Positions 7,515 to 14,880 of a stretch of DNA of 64,000 nt are shown here, piece after piece. Position 1 is the first letter of the stretch; every line of letters begins with the position of its first letter. A program made the position numbers and the translations under genes. The DNA comes from Jiangella alkaliphila (GTDB lineage: Bacteria; Actinomycetota; Actinomycetes; Jiangellales; Jiangellaceae), in assembly GCF_900105925.1 (NCBI RefSeq), contig NZ_LT629791.1, positions 4,992,001 through 5,056,000 on the forward strand. Reading direction: 5' to 3'. The notes under the pieces were generated by a model. The model was not told the origin of the DNA, did no database searches, and saw only the letters and a list, made by a program, of their open reading frames with translations.

Positions 7515-7788
7515 GTGGGACCGGGTCAGGGGTGGCTTCGGCGGTGGGGTCAGCGTCGTCGAAGAGGCGGTCGAGCTCGGCCGCGCGGTGCGGGACGGCG
7601 CGGAGCCGCTCCAGCACCAGCCGCTCGACCAGCCCGTTCAGCGCCTCCTCGACGACGGCGAGGTCGCGCGGGCCGAGGGTGCGGGCGCGGCCGGCCAGCC
7701 GGGTCAGCTCCCGGCCGATGATGACGTCGCCGCGGCGGCGCAAGCGCTCCACCGTCGGGCCGGCGTCCGGCGGCTCAATGCGCTGCAT
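7510..7788 (-). CDS. Free-standing glutamyl-tRNA reductase dimerisation-like domain (92 aa)
   Basis: The helical, Arg/Leu-rich protein contains VERLRRRGDVIIGRELTRL, then ALNGLVERLVLERL and a final AELDRLFDD. The pattern (Lx-x-E-x-RL, then E-x-x-x-x-x-VERL, then ELxxLF) matches the C-terminal dimerisation helices of HemA glutamyl-tRNA reductase. The NADPH-binding and catalytic domains are absent. Its start lies 14 bp inside the end of the multicopper oxidase gene, so the two are co-transcribed. It could be a small coiled-coil partner or haem-linked regulator; similarity was judged by eye. Confidence 0.6.
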   Translation of the reverse strand: MQRIEPPDAGPTVERLRRRGDVIIGRELTRLAGRARTLGPRDLAVVEEALNGLVERLVLERLRAVPHRAAELDRLFDDADPTAEATPDPVPR

Positions 7789-9667
7789 GGCCGTGCCCGC
7801 CCGCCATCGCGGCGACGCCGTCGTAGCGCAGCCGCAGCATCATCCCCTGGTCGGCATGCGGGAGGTTGTGGCAGTGGTTCATCCACACGCCCGGGTTGCC
7901 GGCCTCGAAGGCGACGTCCCAGACCTCGCCCGGCCGGACGTCGAACGTGTCGACCCACAGCGGGCTGCCGGTCGCGGCCTGTCCGTCCCGCGCCAGCACG
8001 AGGACGCCGTGCCCGTGCAGGTGCCACGGGTGCGTCTCGAGGCTGCGGTTGACGACGGTGAAGCGGACGAGGTCGCCCTCGGCCACCACCTGCTCCGGGA
8101 TGGACGGGTGGCCGCGGCCGTTCACCGTCTGCGCAAACGCCGGCCGGCCGTCGACCATCGCCGCGCCGCGGTCCAGAACCATGGTGAAGTGCCGGTCGAA
8201 CGTGGTGTCCAGCGTGAACGGGACGTCGGCCGGCTCGCCGTAGTGCAGCGGGTCCAGCTCGGCCCAGCCGCTCGTCGCCGGGTCGTCGTCCCCGCCGCCC
8301 AGGCGCAGCCGGACCTCGCCGTCCACCGTCAGCGCGACCGGGCCGTCCGGCATCGTGAACACGACGTCGTACCGGCCGCCCGCGGGCAGCCGCAGCGCGC
8401 GCTCGGACACCTCGCCGGGTCCGTTCAGGTCGCGCCCGTCGACGGCCGCCAGCCGGAACGCGGTGCCGGCCAGCCCGAACCGGTGCGGCTCGGAGTCGGT
8501 GTTCAGCAGCCGTAGCCGGACGGACGCGCCGGGCTCGGCGGCCTGGTCGAGCACGCCGTCGTCGTCGCCGATCGCCAGCACGCCGTCGTAGGTGTGCACC
8601 GGCACGGCGAGGTCGACGTCCTCAGGCGCGGCGTCGCGCGGCGCGACGACGAGCGTGCCGTACAGCCCGCGGCGCACGCCGACGTGTGACACCTGGTGCG
8701 TGTGGTACCAGAACGTGCCGGCCTGGTCGGCGCGGAAGCGGTAGCCGAACTCGGCGCCGGGCCCCACGACGTCCTGCGTGGTGCCGGGCGCGCCGTCCTC
8801 GCCGCACGCGACGTCGTAGCCGTGCCAGTGGATCGTCACGCCCTCGTCGACGTCCTCGTTGCGCAGCGTCACCTCGACGAGGTCGCCCTGGACGGCGGTC
8901 AGCGGCGGGCCCGGCAGCGTGCCGTCGTACGTCCACGCGTCGACCTCGTGCCCGGACGTCAGGGCGACGGTCGCCGTGCGGGCCGTGACGGTGTACGGCC
9001 GGACGGTCCCGCCCGCGGCCGGCGTCGTCGCGCCGCGGAGGTCGGTCACCGGCGTGCCGTGGCCGGCCGGATGGGCGGCGGCCACTCCCCCGCCCGCGTC
9101 GGCCGACGGGGCGCGGACGAACGCCAGCCCCACCCCGGCGGCGCCCGCGGCCCCGGCGGCGATCGCGAGGAACCGGCGCCGCGACACCGCCGGCCCCGCC
9201 GCCGTGGGTGCCGGGGTGAGTGCCTGCGCCGTGACCAGCACCGCACCGCCGACCCCGGCCAGGGCGAACAGCGCGACGCTCCAGGTGAGCGGGTAGCCGC
9301 CGACGTACGTCACGACGAAGCCGGCCAGCGCCGCGTACCCGGCCGCGAACAGCGCCGTCACCGCGCCCGGCGGCAACGGCGCACGCCCGCGCAGCAACGG
9401 CCGCCCGGCCAGCACGCCGGCCGCGGCCACCGTCACGACCAGCAACGGCACCCCGAGCAGCACCTTCTCCTGCACGAACCACCAGCCCCGGTCGGCCAGC
9501 ACGGCGACCAGCACCAGCCGCCCGGCCACCGCCAGCACGCCGGCGGCCGCCAGCCACAGCGCCAGCCGGGTCCGCCCGGCCGCCGCGACCCCGCCCGCGG
9601 CCACCCAGAGCGCCGCCGTCAGGACCGCGACGCCGTGGTCGAGGAGGACCAGCTGGCCGGTGCTCAC
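7775..9667 (-). CDS. Membrane-anchored multicopper oxidase with N-terminal multi-helix domain
   Basis: Start GTG 9667 overlaps the upstream stop (GTGA), giving 630 residues. The first ~150 residues contain about five hydrophobic helices. They are followed by SRRRFLAIAAGAAGAAGVGL, a Tat-like twin-arginine segment in mid-protein, then a cupredoxin multicopper oxidase. Copper ligands are visible: HWHG, WYHTHQ, HPWHLHGHG and the T1/T3 HCHNLPHADQGM. The catalytic domain should face outside and couple oxidation of a metal ion or phenolic substrate to oxygen reduction. The helix domain may be an anchor or electron-transfer module; the substrate is unknown. Confidence 0.88.
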   Translation of the reverse strand: MSTGQLVLLDHGVAVLTAALWVAAGGVAAAGRTRLALWLAAAGVLAVAGRLVLVAVLADRGWWFVQEKVLLGVPLLVVTVAAAGVLAGRPLLRGRAPLPPGAVTALFAAGYAALAGFVVTYVGGYPLTWSVALFALAGVGGAVLVTAQALTPAPTAAGPAVSRRRFLAIAAGAAGAAGVGLAFVRAPSADAGGGVAAAHPAGHGTPVTDLRGATTPAAGGTVRPYTVTARTATVALTSGHEVDAWTYDGTLPGPPLTAVQGDLVEVTLRNEDVDEGVTIHWHGYDVACGEDGAPGTTQDVVGPGAEFGYRFRADQAGTFWYHTHQVSHVGVRRGLYGTLVVAPRDAAPEDVDLAVPVHTYDGVLAIGDDDGVLDQAAEPGASVRLRLLNTDSEPHRFGLAGTAFRLAAVDGRDLNGPGEVSERALRLPAGGRYDVVFTMPDGPVALTVDGEVRLRLGGGDDDPATSGWAELDPLHYGEPADVPFTLDTTFDRHFTMVLDRGAAMVDGRPAFAQTVNGRGHPSIPEQVVAEGDLVRFTVVNRSLETHPWHLHGHGVLVLARDGQAATGSPLWVDTFDVRPGEVWDVAFEAGNPGVWMNHCHNLPHADQGMMLRLRYDGVAAMAGGHGHAAH

Positions 9668-10086
9668 GTGGCGGCGGCAGGCTGTTCGGTCCGCTCCGGC
9701 CGCCGAGCGTCCGCGAGCGCCCGGCCGGTGAGCCCCATGATCGCCAGGCCGTTCAGGGCGTGCAGCCCGAACACCAGCCGCCCGGCAGTCGTCGACGTGT
9801 CGCCGGAGTCGTTCAGCGCGTCGGCGAGCACCCGGATCAGGCTCTGCAGCAGGGTCAGCCCGGCGATCCCGGCGGTCATCCCGATCAGCCGCCCGCCCAT
9901 CCGGGCCACCGCCGCGATGATCGTCGCCACCACCGCGAGCAGCAGCAACACGGTGCCGCCGATCGCGTGGGCGCTGAACGCCTCGTCGTTCGGCCGGGTG
10001 TCGAACGCGCCGACCGCCGCCAAATAGAACTGCACCGCGACCGCCGCGAGCATGAGCACCGCGAAGCCGAGGAAGACCTTCCGCAT
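9664..10086 (-). CDS. Four-helix membrane protein (DUF6220-like)
   Basis: The 140-residue protein has four hydrophobic segments (MRKVFLGFAVLMLAAVAVQF, HAIGGTVLLLLAVVATII, a third around ITAGIAGLTLLQ, and a fourth near LHALNGLAIMGLTG). Conserved-looking histidines in AHAIGG and GLHALNG could bind haem or metal, as in small cytochrome b-like or DUF6220 proteins. Its stop overlaps the oxidase GTG, so the products are probably made together and may interact at the membrane. Function unknown. Confidence 0.7.
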   Translation of the reverse strand: MRKVFLGFAVLMLAAVAVQFYLAAVGAFDTRPNDEAFSAHAIGGTVLLLLAVVATIIAAVARMGGRLIGMTAGIAGLTLLQSLIRVLADALNDSGDTSTTAGRLVFGLHALNGLAIMGLTGRALADARRPERTEQPAAAT

Positions 10087-10180
10087 GACCCGCTCCCTCC
10101 GGGCCGGCTACACCGCCGGCTCCCGGAGCGATCATTCGCCCAGGCGGGGGTGCGAGTCGTCCGCTCCGGAACGGAACCGG

Positions 10181-10198
10181 CTACGCAGATCTGCGTAG
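10181..10198. promoter_or_regulatory. Perfect 18-bp palindrome CTACGCAGATCTGCGTAG
   Basis: The sequence is its own reverse complement over 18 bp. It sits 95 bp upstream of the DUF6220/oxidase operon start, with the 3' end of ppk2 on its other side. Symmetry of this quality is typical of a dimeric regulator site, for instance a NarL/LuxR-type response regulator. The likely target is the oxidase operon. Confidence 0.55.
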
Positions 10199-10236
10199 GC
10201 GCGCGGCCGTCGTCTACTCCCCCTGACGTACACGGG

Positions 10237-11079
10237 TCAGGACGCGGCCAGCCGCGCCTTCTCGGCCTCGACGTCGAAGTCGGCCGGCGGCCAGTCCAGT
10301 TTCAGCGGCGCGAGATGCTCGATGAGCAGCTGCGTCACCGCGAGGTTGCGGTACCACTTGCGGTCGGCCGGGACGACGTGCCAGGGCGCGGCGTCGGTGT
10401 TGCAGCGCTCCAGCGCGATCTCGTAGGCGCGCTGGAAGTCGGGCCAGAGCTTGCGGTCGTCGATGTCGCTCGGGTTGTACTTCCAGTACTTCGCCGGGTC
10501 GTCCAGCCGCTCGGCCAGCCGGGCGCGCTGCTCGTCGGCGGAGATGTGCAGCATGACCTTGACGACGACGCAGCCGGAGCCGGCCAGCTCGCGCTCGAAG
10601 TCGTTGATCGCCTCGTAGCGGGACTCGACGACCGCCGGCCGGACCAGCTTGCGCACCCGCGCGGCCAGCACGTCCTCGTAGTGGCTGCGGTCGAAGACGC
10701 CGATCTGGCCGGGCTCGGGCAGCGCCTGGCGGATGCGCCAGAGGAAGCCGCGGCGGCGCTCGGTCGGGGTCGGCGCCTTGAACGCGCGGATGCTGACGCC
10801 CTGCGGGTCCATCAGGCCGACGGCGTGGCGCATGGTGCCGCCCTTGCCGGAGGTGTCCATGCCCTGGACGACGAGCAGCAGCCGCTGGTCGCCGCCGGCG
10901 CGGCCGGCCGCGAACAGCCGTTCCTGCAGGTCGGAGATGACCGGGCCGAGCTCCTGCAGCGCGGCCTGACCGTCGGCCTTCTTGCCGTCGAAGCCGGGTG
11001 TGGCGCGGGTGTCGAGCGACGCGAGGTCGACCGGCCCGGGCGGCAGACGGAGAAGTGACGACCACGTCGGCTGGCTCAT
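10237..11079 (-). CDS. ppk2: Polyphosphate kinase 2 family protein
   Basis: The 280-residue protein contains Walker A GMDTSGKGG, Walker B/lid region FDRSHYEDVL and WKYNPSDIDDRKLWPDF, all typical of PPK2 enzymes that phosphorylate nucleotides using polyphosphate. ATG 11079 is preceded on its strand by TACGCT with a 6-bp gap, the arrangement of a leaderless actinobacterial transcript. It is divergent from helD. Whether it prefers AMP or ADP cannot be read from the sequence. Confidence 0.92.
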   Translation of the reverse strand: MSQPTWSSLLRLPPGPVDLASLDTRATPGFDGKKADGQAALQELGPVISDLQERLFAAGRAGGDQRLLLVVQGMDTSGKGGTMRHAVGLMDPQGVSIRAFKAPTPTERRRGFLWRIRQALPEPGQIGVFDRSHYEDVLAARVRKLVRPAVVESRYEAINDFERELAGSGCVVVKVMLHISADEQRARLAERLDDPAKYWKYNPSDIDDRKLWPDFQRAYEIALERCNTDAAPWHVVPADRKWYRNLAVTQLLIEHLAPLKLDWPPADFDVEAEKARLAAS

Positions 11080-11085
11080 CAATCG

Positions 11086-11091
11086 AGCGTA
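11086..11091 (-). promoter_or_regulatory. -10 element TACGCT of leaderless ppk2 transcript
   Basis: On the minus strand TACGCT lies 6 bp before the ppk2 ATG (11079), so transcription would start at or within a base or two of the start codon. No -35 hexamer is obvious. Confidence 0.45.
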
Positions 11092-11117
11092 ACGGATGGC
11101 ATACGGGCGAGTGCCGG

Positions 11118-11148
11118 TACAATTGACGATTCGGTCGGCTGGACCGAA
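11118..11148 (+). promoter_or_regulatory. -10 TACAAT and inverted repeat upstream of helD
   Basis: TACAAT (11118-11123) is a near-consensus -10 element. Immediately downstream, TTCGGTC (11130-11136) and GACCGAA (11142-11148) form a perfect 7-bp inverted repeat with a 5-bp centre, falling at the expected transcript 5' end. It could be an operator or an RNA hairpin. It is unlike the rifamycin-associated element known from other helR genes. Confidence 0.45.
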
Positions 11149-11169
11149 CGGCTTCGGAAAGGGAACGTC

Positions 11170-13431
11170 ATCGACGCCGAGAAGCACGATGCCGCCGCAC
11201 GGCCGGGGGCGGGTCACGACGATGCCGTCGACGAGGAGCAGCCGTACATCACCCATCTGTACGAGCGGCTCGACGAGCTCAAGGCGCGGCTCACGGCCCG
11301 GCTGGCGACGTTGTACCGCGAGCACGGCGGCACCCACGCCTCGGTGTGGGACCGCGAGGCGTTCGTCGCCCGCGACGTCGAGCGGCTGGAGCGGCTGGGC
11401 TCGGTCGACCGCGGGCTGTGCTTCGGCCGGCTCGACTTCCGTGACAGCCACACCAGCTACATCGGCCGCATGGGACTGACCGACGACGACTACGAGCAGC
11501 TGCTGGTCGACTGGCGCGCCCCGGCCGCCGAGCCGTTCTACCGCGCCACCGCCGCCGACCCGGGCGAGCTCGTCCGCCGCCGGCACATCCAGACCCGGCT
11601 GCGCAAGGTGCTCGCCGTCGACGACGAGGTGTTCGACCTCGCCGCGATGCCGGCCGGCGGCCAGGGCACGCTGCGCGGCGAGGCGGCGCTGCTGGCGGCG
11701 CTGACCGAGCACCGTACCGGCCGCATGTCCGACATCGTCGCGACGATCCAGTCCGAGCAGGACCGCATCATCCGGTCGCCGCTGGGCGGCGTGCTGGTCG
11801 TGCAGGGCGGGCCGGGCACCGGCAAGACGGTCGCGGCGCTGCACCGCGCGGCGTACCTGCTCTACACCCACCGCGACCGCCTGGGCTCCAGTGGCGTGCT
11901 CGTGGTCGGGCCGAACCGCACGTTCCTGCACTACATCGACCAGGTACTGCCGTCGCTGGGCGAGACCGGCGTCGTGCTGGCGACGGTCGGCGAGCTGGTG
12001 CCCGGTGTCGAGGCGACCACCGACGACCCCGCCGACGTCGCCGTCGTCAAGGCCGACCCCCGCATGGCCGACGTCATCGCTGCCGCCGTCCGCGACCGGC
12101 AGCGGCTGCCCGCCGGCCCCGTCGAGCTCAAGGTCGACCGCGTCGAGCTGACGCTGGCGACGGCCGCCGCCCGGGCCGCCCGCACGCGCGCCCGCCGCGC
12201 CCGCCGTCCGCACAACGTCGCCCGCCGGGTGTTCGTCCGCGAACTGCTCGACCACCTCGCCGAAGAGCAGGCCCGGGTGCTCGGCGAGTCGCTGGACGAG
12301 GACGACCTCGCCGAGATCCGCGCCGACCTCGCCGCCGAGCCGTCCGTCGCCACCGTCGTCGATGAGCTGTGGCCGGCGCTGACGCCCGAGCGGCTGCTCG
12401 GCGAGCTGTTCGCGTCGCCGTCGCTGCTCGCGTCGGCCGGCGGTGACCTGACGGCGGCGGAGCGGAAGCTGCTCGAGCGCGAGCCCGGCGCCGCCTGGAC
12501 GACGTCCGACGTGCCGCTGCTGGACGAGGCCGCGGAGCTGCTCGGCGAGATCGACGACCCCGACGAGGCGGCCCGGCTGGCCCGGCAGCGCGAGGAGGCC
12601 GAGATCCAGTACGCCCGCGACCTGCTGGACGAGCTGTCGCTGGAGATCCCGGTCGACCCGTCGCTGGTGGCCGAGCGCTACCGCGGCGGCGAGGCCCGTC
12701 GCAGTGTCGCCGAGCGGGCCGGGCTGGACCGCTCGTGGGCGTTCGGGCACGTCATCGTCGACGAGGCGCAGGAGCTGTCGCCTATGGCGTGGCGCATGGT
12801 CATGCGCCGGGCGCCGGGCCGCTCGATGACCGTCGTCGGCGACATCGCGCAGACGGCGGCCGCGGCGGGCGCGCGCTCGTGGGCCGACGTGCTGGAGCCG
12901 CACGTGCCGGGCCGGTGGCGGCAGGAGACGCTGACCGTCAACTACCGCACGCCGAGCGAGGTGATGGACCTCGCGGCCCGGGTGCTGCACGCCATCGACC
13001 CCGCGCTGGAGCCGCCGACCTCGGTGCGCTCGACCGGCGAGACGCCGCGCGAGGTGCCGGTGTGGTCGTCGCTGGACCTCGTGGAGCAGCTGGCCACGGA
13101 GGTGTCGGCCGAGCTGGACGCGATCGGCGCGGGCCGGCTGGCGGTGCTGGTGCCGGTGGCGCGGCTGGACGAGGTGCACGCCGGCCTGGCCGGTGCGCTG
13201 CCGGTCTCGGTGTCGCGTGCCTCGACGACGGATGCCCTGGACGCCCCGGTGACCGTCCTGACCGCCGGGCAGGCCAAGGGCCTCGAGTTCGACACCGTCG
13301 TGGTGGTCGAGCCGGCCGAGCTGCTGGCCGAGTCCGTCCGCGGCGCGACCGACCTCTACGTCGCCGTCACCCGGCCCACCCAGCGGCTGGTCCTGCTGCA
13401 CGCCGAGCCGCTGCCGCCGATGCTCGCCTGA
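11170..13431 (+). CDS. helD: HelD/HelR-like RNA polymerase recycling helicase
   Basis: The reading frame encodes an SF1 ATPase with an N-terminal coiled coil (EEQPYITHLYERLDELKARL), Walker A QGGPGTGKT near residue 215, a DEAQELSP Walker B/motif II, and the C-terminal TAGQAKGLEFDTVVVVEP motif. HelD proteins remove stalled RNA polymerase and can give rifamycin tolerance. No ATG, GTG or TTG exists in frame upstream of the conserved coiled coil. The first standard start is TTG 11311, which would delete it. GGAAAGGGA at 11156-11164 points to ATC 11170 as the likely initiator (about 753 aa). The start is uncertain; the gene is not. Confidence 0.85.
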   Translation: MDAEKHDAAARPGAGHDDAVDEEQPYITHLYERLDELKARLTARLATLYREHGGTHASVWDREAFVARDVERLERLGSVDRGLCFGRLDFRDSHTSYIGRMGLTDDDYEQLLVDWRAPAAEPFYRATAADPGELVRRRHIQTRLRKVLAVDDEVFDLAAMPAGGQGTLRGEAALLAALTEHRTGRMSDIVATIQSEQDRIIRSPLGGVLVVQGGPGTGKTVAALHRAAYLLYTHRDRLGSSGVLVVGPNRTFLHYIDQVLPSLGETGVVLATVGELVPGVEATTDDPADVAVVKADPRMADVIAAAVRDRQRLPAGPVELKVDRVELTLATAAARAARTRARRARRPHNVARRVFVRELLDHLAEEQARVLGESLDEDDLAEIRADLAAEPSVATVVDELWPALTPERLLGELFASPSLLASAGGDLTAAERKLLEREPGAAWTTSDVPLLDEAAELLGEIDDPDEAARLARQREEAEIQYARDLLDELSLEIPVDPSLVAERYRGGEARRSVAERAGLDRSWAFGHVIVDEAQELSPMAWRMVMRRAPGRSMTVVGDIAQTAAAAGARSWADVLEPHVPGRWRQETLTVNYRTPSEVMDLAARVLHAIDPALEPPTSVRSTGETPREVPVWSSLDLVEQLATEVSAELDAIGAGRLAVLVPVARLDEVHAGLAGALPVSVSRASTTDALDAPVTVLTAGQAKGLEFDTVVVVEPAELLAESVRGATDLYVAVTRPTQRLVLLHAEPLPPMLA

Positions 13432-13440
13432 GGTCGCCCG

Positions 13441-13486
13441 TGGTTGAGGGATCCGGGTAGCCAGAGCAGCGCGGATCCCTCAACCA
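13441..13486. terminator. Perfect 15-bp inverted repeat, bidirectional terminator
   Basis: TGGTTGAGGGATCCG (13441-13455) and its exact complement (13472-13486) enclose a 16-nt loop. It lies between helD and the convergent vapC, so it can stop transcription from both sides. Confidence 0.75.
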
Positions 13487-13493
13487 TCGCCGC

Positions 13494-13916
13494 TCAGACG
13501 GGGACGGCGCTCGTGCGCAGGCCCTTGAACCGCGCGAAGCCCTTGTCGGCGGTGACGAATTCGCACCCGTGCTCGATGGCCACCGCCGCGAGGTGCGCGT
13601 CGGGGACGTCGCGACCCGTGGCGCCGGCGTCGCGGCACAGCTGCTCGAAGATCGGCCAGTGCCGCGGCCCCGGCGCGACGACGATGGCCTGCGGACGGTG
13701 CCGGACGGCGTCGGCAAACCGAAGCGCGTCGTCGAGCGGCGTCGGCGTCCGGAACACCCGCCGGTTCGTCACCAACCGCAGGAACCCGTTGAGCACGGCG
13801 TCGCTGACCGCATAGCTCTCCATGCCATCGAGCAGGCCCTGCAGCCACTCGCGGTGCGGCGGATGCTGCGGCAGCTCACCGCGGTGCGCGTAGACCAGGA
13901 TGTTGACGTCAGGCAT
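13494..13916 (-). CDS. vapC: VapC-type PIN-domain toxin
   Basis: The 140-residue PIN protein starts MPDVNILVYAHRGE, with the first catalytic aspartate at residue 3. Later acidic positions are in GRDVPDAHLAA and FVTADKGFARF. VapC toxins are Mg-dependent ribonucleases that cut tRNA or rRNA when the antitoxin is lost. ATG 13916 lies inside the last codons of vapB (8-bp overlap), the normal antitoxin-toxin order; longer in-frame extensions are antitoxin shadow. Target RNA unknown. Confidence 0.9.
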   Translation of the reverse strand: MPDVNILVYAHRGELPQHPPHREWLQGLLDGMESYAVSDAVLNGFLRLVTNRRVFRTPTPLDDALRFADAVRHRPQAIVVAPGPRHWPIFEQLCRDAGATGRDVPDAHLAAVAIEHGCEFVTADKGFARFKGLRTSAVPV

Positions 13917-14190
13917 CAACACGATCGACGGCCTCGAAGTGCGCGGCGTCCTCCAGCTCGGCCTGCTCGGCCCAGGTGGAGCGGTCGTCCAGATCGAAGC
14001 CGGCGTACAGCCCGTCACCGGTGAAGACGGCGAGGACATCGGCGCGCGGGCCGCCGACATCGCGGCGTTCTCGTTCGAGTAGCTGGCGCAAGGCGTCCTC
14101 CAGAACTGACGTGATGGTGCGGTCGCTGCGCGCGGCGTACTCCTTGACCTGCCTCATCAGGTCCTCGTCGAGGCGTACCGTCGTTCGCAT
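13909..14190 (-). CDS. vapB: VapB-type ribbon-helix-helix antitoxin
   Basis: The 93-residue protein starts MRTTVRLDEDLMRQVKEYAA, a classic ribbon-helix-helix DNA-binding N-terminus. A second helix TITSVLEDALRQLLERE follows, and the acidic C-terminus (FDLDDRSTWAEQAELEDAA) would wrap the toxin. ATG 14190 is used because the RHH fold starts there; an upstream extension is unneeded. It lies directly downstream of a large palindrome, consistent with autoregulation. Confidence 0.88.
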   Translation of the reverse strand: MRTTVRLDEDLMRQVKEYAARSDRTITSVLEDALRQLLERERRDVGGPRADVLAVFTGDGLYAGFDLDDRSTWAEQAELEDAAHFEAVDRVDA

Positions 14191-14197
14191 GCCCCAA

Positions 14198-14235
14198 CGA
14201 TAGCGCGGCGACATAAATATGTCACAGCGTTATCG
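14198..14235 (-). promoter_or_regulatory. vapBC operator: 38-bp near-palindrome overlapping the promoter
   Basis: Two 18-bp arms (14198-14215 and 14218-14235) match at 14 of 18 positions around an AA centre. The inner arms GACATA/TATGTC are perfect, and outer half-sites CGATA/TATCG are also perfect. The AT-rich core can serve as the -10 region, 8 bp before vapB, so binding by VapBC would block transcription. Confidence 0.7.
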
Positions 14236-14245
14236 CCGGGCCCGA

Positions 14246-14806
14246 TCAGACGGGGGCGGTCTTGCGCAGCTGCTCCATGAACGCGCCGAACCACTGCGGG
14301 TGGTCGGGCCAGGCGCGGCCGGTCACCAGGTTGCCGTCGACCACGCCGGCGCCGTCGACGAAGGTGCCGCCGGCGGTCTCGACGTCGACGGCGAGCGCCG
14401 GATACGCCGACGAACGCCGTCCGTCCAGGGTCTTCGCGGCCGCCAGCAGCAGCGGGCCGTGGCACAGGGCGGCGGTCGGCGCGCCGCTGTCCATGAAGTG
14501 CTTGACGATGCGCTGGGCGTCGGCGTCGTTGCGGATGTACTCGGGCGCGCGGCCGCCGGGCACCACGACCGCCACGTAGTCGTCGACGTTCACGTCGGCG
14601 AACGCGACGTCGGCCGGCCAGCTGTGGCCGGGCTTCTCGGTGTACGTGTCGAACCCGTCGACGAAGTCGTGCACGACGAACTGCAGCTTCTTCACCGACG
14701 GGGCGGCGACGTCGACCTCGTAGCCCTCTTCGAGCAGCCGCTGGTACGGGTAGAAGAACTCCAGATCCTCGGCCGCGTCACCGGTCAGGATGAGCACCTT
14801 GGGCAT
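14246..14806 (-). CDS. DJ-1/PfpI family protein (class I glutamine amidotransferase-like)
   Basis: The 186-residue protein starts MPKVLILTGDAAEDLEFFYP and has the nucleophile elbow AALCHGPLLL with the conserved cysteine, plus an upstream VVVPGGRAPEYIR. These are typical of the PfpI/YhbO branch, proposed proteases, deglycases or general stress proteins. It is a single gene between vapBC and zapE. The precise activity is debated in this family. Confidence 0.88.
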   Translation of the reverse strand: MPKVLILTGDAAEDLEFFYPYQRLLEEGYEVDVAAPSVKKLQFVVHDFVDGFDTYTEKPGHSWPADVAFADVNVDDYVAVVVPGGRAPEYIRNDADAQRIVKHFMDSGAPTAALCHGPLLLAAAKTLDGRRSSAYPALAVDVETAGGTFVDGAGVVDGNLVTGRAWPDHPQWFGAFMEQLRKTAPV

Positions 14807-14880
14807 GGGTCGGACCTCCTCGTCGCTTCGGACCTCTGCGGAGCCAGTCTCCGCCCGCGCACCCGCCGCGGCCAGGGCTC

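Noticed and set aside
10237-13401. 1054-codon minus-strand frame
   Set aside because: Only the last 280 codons encode PPK2; the rest is antisense to helD.
13917-14060. N-terminal extension of VapC
   Set aside because: The extension is antisense-like Pro/Ser/Arg sequence over vapB; the PIN fold starts at 13916.
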